DNA of 11,460 nucleotides from NCBI GenBank assembly GCA_964394085.1, contig CAYMWF010000127.1, positions 1 through 11,460 on the forward strand, given 5' to 3'. Under the pieces are notes generated by a model that saw only the letters and a program-made list of their open reading frames with translations, made no database searches and was not told where the DNA came from. Positions 7,229 to 11,460 of the stretch are shown here, piece by piece. The stretch comes from CAYMWF01 sp964394085 [NCBI: uncultured Gemmatimonadota bacterium]. Lineage in GTDB: Bacteria; GCA-2686955; CAYMWF01. The position numbers were made by a program, and so were the translations under genes. Numbering within the stretch: position 1 is the first letter of the stretch; the number at the start of each line of letters is the position of its first letter.

Positions 7229-8621
7229 CCGGCACCTCGGATTTCACACGTTTTACCAGTATGTCTGAATATGCCCAGACTCCAGCCCATAAAAGGTTGA
7301 AACGATATTTGGCAAAAATTGCACTCGTTATTCCAAAAAATACAAAACCCGTTACATATACAAGAATAATAAGCCCTGCATTCTTCTGCCAGGTGACTCT
7401 GGAGTTTTTTAGTAAATATATTCCGTTTCGTAACTGATGCCCCAGAAGCATGAGGTACGCAAGTAATCCCGGCAGCCCTGTATGCCAGAACAGCGATATA
7501 AAGCTGTTATCCACCCAGCGAATATCTACATGCCTCTGCCGGAAAACCGAAAACGTGACACCATCTCCCATCCCCCTACCCAGGAACCAGTATCTGATCG
7601 ATTCATTCATTTTTTCGATCACCGCATCTACTGCTACGAACCTATGACGTAATGAGGGGTCCCAGAGTATGAGCTCGGGAGAGAGTGTTTTGAGCCTGTA
7701 CATAAGACTGAAGTTGTTTAAAATAAAAACTTTTACGCAAACAGCAGCAATGACCGTGAAAACAGAAAGAACAAGGAGCTTTTTAAGGAAATGGCGTGTA
7801 TCCCTGTTGTCCACGAACAGGAAGCATCCGATAAGTAGAATAATTTGAAAAGCTGCAACCACCCATGTGATCCGACTTTGTGAAAGAATAATTATGTAAG
7901 CTGACATCATGAAAAAGCATCCGCCGATCAGGCGTAGAATGGAATTTTTTCCCTTGAAGATAAGCACACCGGATAATGGTAGTACCAGCGGAAAAATATT
8001 GAAATAACTGCTTACCAGGCGGCCCGTTCTTATTGTAGCCAAATCGCCGGTTACATCTCTGATAACGTAGATCATGAACGCGGCAAACAGGAAGTATCCA
8101 ACCAGCAAAAGCATGTTTCTATGCTCATCTTCGAGCCTGACCTTTGAGAACATGTCGTAAAACAAGTAGTAAGAACCGAAAAGAGCATATGGCATGAAGG
8201 CGTAAAGAGAACTGGATACGGCATTTCCGGATGCCAGCCCGTGAAACAGACCCATGGTGGCGATGAATAAAAAAAGAGCTATTGAACTTCTACCGAATTC
8301 GACACGGAGCCTATTGGCTGCAATCGTGTAAAAGTACACATACGCCATTAACGAAAATATAAGAAAACTCACTATATCGTTCTGAGCAATCGGTATGAAG
8401 CTGGGTTTATAAGCGATGTGCGGCACCGCCAACACTATTAGGAGCAGCAGGTAAACTAGACGATTCGAGGTGAAGCTTTTAACGACGAAGAATATTCCCA
8501 CGAGGAGACACAACATCAATATGGAAAGCCACCCACCGATAATAACCAACGGAATGAAAGCCAGGCTGAATAATAAACATAGGAAAGCGATATGTGTATT
8601 TGCCGTGATGGTTGAATTCAT
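7221..8621 (-). CDS. O-antigen polymerase/ligase-family membrane protein (Wzy-like)
   Basis: This 466-residue integral membrane protein has about 12-14 hydrophobic segments, from residue 9 to about 456. It belongs to the O-antigen polymerase/ligase superfamily, which joins undecaprenyl-linked glycan units in the periplasm. Signature features are SQSRIT (247-252) and a large soluble loop at about 300-372 before the last helices. That loop contains RHRFVAVDAV (325-334), GRGMGDG (348-354), WVDNSF (369-374) and HTGLPGL (380-386), the usual ligase-domain order. The flippase, chain-length protein and glycosyltransferases next to it favour a polymerase (Wzy) over a WaaL ligase, but the sequence cannot settle this. 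The ATG at 8621 lies 10 bases after the chain-length gene stop and has no ribosome binding site, so it probably depends on coupled translation. The 3' end overlaps the next gene by 8 bases. Confidence 0.88.
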   Translation of the reverse strand: MNSTITANTHIAFLCLLFSLAFIPLVIIGGWLSILMLCLLVGIFFVVKSFTSNRLVYLLLLIVLAVPHIAYKPSFIPIAQNDIVSFLIFSLMAYVYFYTIAANRLRVEFGRSSIALFLFIATMGLFHGLASGNAVSSSLYAFMPYALFGSYYLFYDMFSKVRLEDEHRNMLLLVGYFLFAAFMIYVIRDVTGDLATIRTGRLVSSYFNIFPLVLPLSGVLIFKGKNSILRLIGGCFFMMSAYIIILSQSRITWVVAAFQIILLIGCFLFVDNRDTRHFLKKLLVLSVFTVIAAVCVKVFILNNFSLMYRLKTLSPELILWDPSLRHRFVAVDAVIEKMNESIRYWFLGRGMGDGVTFSVFRQRHVDIRWVDNSFISLFWHTGLPGLLAYLMLLGHQLRNGIYLLKNSRVTWQKNAGLIILVYVTGFVFFGITSAIFAKYRFNLLWAGVWAYSDILVKRVKSEVPDG

Positions 8622-8631
8622 TAGAAAAACA

Positions 8632-9789
8632 TCAGAAAGGTCTAAGGAGTTTTCTTATTGCTTCTCTGACTGATGGTGACTGCCGGGAATAAATCTCGTA
8701 TAAACTGATAATTACGAAATGGAGAATCACACCGCCGAATACGATCAAAACAAGCAGAAGTTTTCTGTCAGGTTTGGCTTTCTTGCTAGGTGTAAATGAA
8801 TGATCAAGAATCCTGAGCGGTTTTACCATGTGTTTGAGCTTTGTTCTCTCTATCTCAAGTTGTGTTCCGACCTGCTGCAGCACCTGGAGGTGCATCATAT
8901 ACTCAGTTTTGAGTTTTATGAATTCCAGACCTGATTCCGACAGGTTGGTCAGGTTGATGTCACCCGAGATATTATTACTGAATATTTCATCCATTCTATT
9001 TCTGAGGACGGTCGATTCAGTCTCAGCGAGTTTGTATTCATAAGAATCTTTGGAAATTGTTTTACCGAGTATTTCTTTCTTCAATTCAGCATTAAAAAGC
9101 TGCGCCCTGAGGTTTTCCAGTTCCGAAGAAAATGAAAAATCTTCCGAAAAATTACCCGGAAGAATACCCGTTTCTGATGCGAGCTCGGAAAGTTCGACAC
9201 CCAGCGAATCGCTGGTGATTTCTTGTTCGTCTTTTATCTTTCCAAGAATTTCCAACAGCTCTCGGCTTCGTTCCCGTTCCATGTCGACTATTACATCGCC
9301 GATCTCCTGCACGATGAATTCCGGAATCCGTGCTACAAGCTCTCTGTTTTTATCGAGAGCGGAAATGCTGAATGCCAGGATATTGCTGCTTCCAAGGCCG
9401 CGAATTTCTTCCAGCTCCACCGAAATGTGTTTCTGACAGAATTTATACAAACCGCCTTTTTCGGGGATATCATATCGTTCCATTATGTTGAATTCACGAT
9501 TATATTCATCCAGAACGCGTCGGCTCAAAACAATCACCCGGATATCGTCTTCTTCAATATCAGGAGTGAACATCGATGATAGAGAACCCGGCAATCCGCC
9601 AAGATTGAGTCCGCCGATATTGAGTGAGCCGCCGCTGGCCAGTTGGGGGATAAAAACAGTATTCGCCTTGTACCACTTTGGAAGAAGCATAACAACGACA
9701 ATACTTATCACTGTCAAAATAACCATGTTACGGATTATTTTCTTCTTCCATCGCAATAGAATATCCAGGTATTCTTCCAACCCGTTCAT
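8632..9789 (-). CDS. Wzz/GumC-like polysaccharide chain-length determinant, no kinase domain
   Basis: This 385-residue inner-membrane protein has the Wzz layout: a short cytoplasmic N-terminus, a first membrane helix (about 22-36), a long periplasmic domain and a second helix (about 344-363) with a short basic tail. It likely sets polymer length together with the Wzy-like protein. The periplasmic part starts with PKWYKANTVFIP (37-48) and a Gly/Leu-rich stretch (53-72). A long acidic coiled-coil region (about 165-320) follows, then the Pro/Lys-rich approach to helix 2 (TPSKKAKPDRK, 333-343). No Walker motifs or tyrosine-kinase domain follow. The ATG at 9789 is preferred because GAGGAGAGGAG (9790-9800) lies directly upstream and the protein then begins MNGLEEYLDIL, typical of the family. 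A longer frame from 9939 would add 50 atypical residues and overlap the divergent flippase gene. This is the first gene of the operon. Confidence 0.9.
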   Translation of the reverse strand: MNGLEEYLDILLRWKKKIIRNMVILTVISIVVVMLLPKWYKANTVFIPQLASGGSLNIGGLNLGGLPGSLSSMFTPDIEEDDIRVIVLSRRVLDEYNREFNIMERYDIPEKGGLYKFCQKHISVELEEIRGLGSSNILAFSISALDKNRELVARIPEFIVQEIGDVIVDMERERSRELLEILGKIKDEQEITSDSLGVELSELASETGILPGNFSEDFSFSSELENLRAQLFNAELKKEILGKTISKDSYEYKLAETESTVLRNRMDEIFSNNISGDINLTNLSESGLEFIKLKTEYMMHLQVLQQVGTQLEIERTKLKHMVKPLRILDHSFTPSKKAKPDRKLLLVLIVFGGVILHFVIISLYEIYSRQSPSVREAIRKLLRPF

Positions 9790-9926
9790 CTCCTCTCCTC
9801 GCTTCTCCGGTGAATTCGCTCGTATATCGAGATCATCATAAACCTTGCACTTCAACGAGCTTTCCCTTAGATCAAGGAAATTGTTGACTATATCGTGAGG
9901 AGTCACTGTAGCACACTCGAACATTA
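9790..9926. promoter_or_regulatory. Divergent control region between the Wzz-like operon and the flippase gene
   Basis: With the Wzz-like start placed at 9789, 137 bases remain between two divergent genes, so promoters for both should lie here. On the plus strand, candidate pairs are TTGCAC (9845-9850) with TAGATC (9868-9873), and TTGACT (9884-9889) with TGTAGC (9907-9912), each with a 17-base spacer. Both have weak -10 boxes. On the minus strand, TATGAT (9841-9836) could be a -10 but has no good -35. No operator or riboswitch is recognised. Confidence 0.4.
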
Positions 9927-11234
9927 ATGCAAAAATCAAAACTGCCGATAAAATCCGAGTTTGTCAGGAATGTGACCGTTCTTGCAGGTGGCTCGACCTT
10001 GAGTTACCTGATAGCTCTGCTCGCTTCTCCGGTTCTGACAAGATTATACTCTCCTGAAGAATTCGGACTGCTCGCGGTTTATACTTCGATTTTATCCATT
10101 CTGATTGTCAATGGTTCCTGGCGATATAACCTGGCTGTTCCGCTCCCTAAACAAGCAAACACAGCTTACAGCCTCCTCACTATTTCCTTATTTACGATCT
10201 TTATCAATACACTGTCCCTCTATGGAATTCTCTGGTTGTTCGGCGACTTTATCCTTTCAAAACTGAATGCATCGGGATTAAGCGGGCTGATTCTGATCCT
10301 GCCGATCAGTTTCCTTTCCGCCGGTGTCATTCAGGCATTTACATTTTTCGCCATCAGGGACGCTGAATATTCCTCCATTGCAAAAACAAAAGTAACCCAG
10401 AATATTCTCATGGTGCTTATTCAGGGTATACTCGGCTTCTCAGGCTCAGGAGCGACGGGACTTGTTGCTGGAGACGCATCGGGGAGGTTCTGCGGAGCTG
10501 TCTATCTGACCAGAAGGTCACTGACGTTATATTTCCGAAAACTGCGGTCGGTATCTCTATCCGATATTGCGGCGGCTGCAATCAAATACAAACGGTTCCC
10601 CCTGATTTCGAGCATCTCATCCCTCATCAACAGCTGCGGGCTCTTCCTTCCGCCGCTTTTACTGAACATGATATTCGAAACTCGAATCGCCGGCCTCTTC
10701 TCGTTGACATATAGAATAGTCAATATACCGGTTACGTTGATTGGGCAGGCTGTCAGCCAGGTGTATATAGGGGAAGCTGCAAAACGTTTACATGATGAAC
10801 CTTCTGCCTTGTGGCGGCTATTCAATCGTACAACCGGAAAGCTCTTTCTTTTATCGCTTCCACCCGGTCTTCTCTTTGGCCTTATCGGCCCATCCCTATT
10901 CGTCCTGGTATTCGGAAGTGAGTGGAGAATCGCGGGTGAGTATGCCCGGTATCTTTCAATTATGCTTGTGCTTCAGTTTGTAACCGTGCCTGTTTCACAA
11001 ACCTTGAATATTCTCGAACGGCAGGACCTTCAGCTGTTCTGGGATATCCTCAGGCTGGCGACCCTCCTGGGGCTTTTCTATTTAGCTGAAGTGATGGAAT
11101 TGAAGCCGGGTCTAACAATACTTCTTTACGGTATCGTGATGGCTGTTGACTATGCTCTCCTGTTCCTCTTGACGTTGTTGATTGTAAAGAAGAGAATCGC
11201 ACCAGGAATCAACGGTAAGCGGGTATCCCCGTAA
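9927..11234 (+). CDS. Wzx-type polysaccharide flippase (MOP superfamily)
   Basis: This 435-residue integral membrane protein has about 12 hydrophobic segments and the normal length for Wzx/RfbX-like flippases, which move undecaprenyl-linked repeat units across the inner membrane. Family features are the N-terminal VLAGGSTLSYLIALLASPVL (18-37) and RLYSPEEFGLLAVYTS (39-54). GSWRYNLAVPLP (63-74), YKRFPLISSISSLIN (221-235) and FGSEWRIAGEYARYL (329-343) follow. The tail from about 420 is short and basic, consistent with a cytoplasmic end. The ATG at 9927 is the first possible start after an in-frame TAG at 9909-9911. It lacks a well-spaced ribosome binding site; GAGGAG at 9898-9903 is about 23 bases away, too far to act normally. 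The 3' end overlaps the convergent acyl-CoA dehydrogenase gene by 26 bases. Confidence 0.9.
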   Translation: MQKSKLPIKSEFVRNVTVLAGGSTLSYLIALLASPVLTRLYSPEEFGLLAVYTSILSILIVNGSWRYNLAVPLPKQANTAYSLLTISLFTIFINTLSLYGILWLFGDFILSKLNASGLSGLILILPISFLSAGVIQAFTFFAIRDAEYSSIAKTKVTQNILMVLIQGILGFSGSGATGLVAGDASGRFCGAVYLTRRSLTLYFRKLRSVSLSDIAAAAIKYKRFPLISSISSLINSCGLFLPPLLLNMIFETRIAGLFSLTYRIVNIPVTLIGQAVSQVYIGEAAKRLHDEPSALWRLFNRTTGKLFLLSLPPGLLFGLIGPSLFVLVFGSEWRIAGEYARYLSIMLVLQFVTVPVSQTLNILERQDLQLFWDILRLATLLGLFYLAEVMELKPGLTILLYGIVMAVDYALLFLLTLLIVKKRIAPGINGKRVSP

Positions 11235-11460
11235 TTTTTTCACCAAGTATCAAAGTATGGATGTCATCAGTCCCTTCGTAAGTGAAGACTGTTTCGAGGT
11301 TCATCATGTGCCGCATGATCGGGTATTCGGAGAGTATTCCGTTGGCGCCGTGAATCTCCCTTGCGATTTTGGCGCAATCCCTCGCCACCCGCACGTTGTT
11401 CTTTTTCGCCATTGAGACATGCCATGTCGTCGCTTCTCCCTTGTCCATCTTGCGGCCGAC
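11209..11460 (-). CDS. Glutaryl-CoA dehydrogenase, C-terminal part (5' end off the right edge)
   Basis: The last 83 residues of an acyl-CoA dehydrogenase are visible, ending at TGA 11211-11209; the frame is open to the right edge. The order REIHGANGI (35-43), EYPIMRHMMNLE (45-56), TYEGTDDIHTLILG (60-73) and ITGI (76-79) matches the C-terminus of glutaryl-CoA dehydrogenase. That FAD enzyme oxidises and decarboxylates glutaryl-CoA to crotonyl-CoA in lysine and tryptophan breakdown. Glu62 in TYEG corresponds to the catalytic base (Glu370 of the human enzyme). Another short-chain acyl-CoA dehydrogenase is possible but less likely. The gene has no metabolic link to the polysaccharide locus and probably marks its boundary. 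Its last 26 bases lie antisense to the flippase 3' end. Confidence 0.88.
   Translation of the reverse strand, partial: VGRKMDKGEATTWHVSMAKKNNVRVARDCAKIAREIHGANGILSEYPIMRHMMNLETVFTYEGTDDIHTLILGEKITGIPAYR

Overview
This window looks like chromosomal DNA from a Gram-negative bacterium. The genes encode an outer-membrane polysaccharide export protein, a Wzx/Wzy-type assembly line and a glutaryl-CoA dehydrogenase. Base composition is moderate, with no sharp shift visible by eye. The style of the export and chain-length proteins would suit an uncultured lineage near the FCB superphylum, but that is a weak guess and no marker gene is present.

Layout, left to right. (1) Positions 1-1610, minus strand: the 5' part of a long gene for a secreted protein I do not recognise. 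It runs off the left edge. (2) 1866-2070, plus strand: two serine tRNAs (anticodons UGA and GCU) behind a good sigma70-type promoter. (3) 2254-3369, plus: a non-hydrolysing UDP-GlcNAc 2-epimerase. (4) 3550-4785, plus: an SLBB-domain polysaccharide export protein with its own extended -10 promoter. (5) 9789 down to 4793, minus: a tightly coupled four-gene operon of Wzz-like chain-length protein, Wzy-like polymerase/ligase and two GT4 glycosyltransferases. (6) 9927-11234, plus: a Wzx-type flippase, divergent from that operon. (7) 11209-11460, minus: the 3' end of a glutaryl-CoA dehydrogenase gene, whose tail overlaps the flippase gene tail to tail.

Together, items 3-6 form a compact surface-polysaccharide (O-antigen, capsule or EPS) locus. 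The epimerase makes a ManNAc-type nucleotide sugar. The two glycosyltransferases extend a lipid-linked repeat unit and Wzx flips it. Wzy polymerises it, the Wzz-like protein sets chain length, and the SLBB protein takes part in export. No initiating phosphoglycosyltransferase, bacterial tyrosine kinase or nucleotide-sugar dehydrogenase lies in the window, so those steps must be encoded elsewhere.

Two starts should be set downstream of the longest open frame: the export protein at 3550 rather than 3454, and the Wzz-like protein at 9789 rather than 9939. The second change uncovers a 137-base divergent control region. I found no CRISPR array, insertion sequence, phage gene or clearly new multi-gene system. 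The main unknown is the secreted protein at the left edge.
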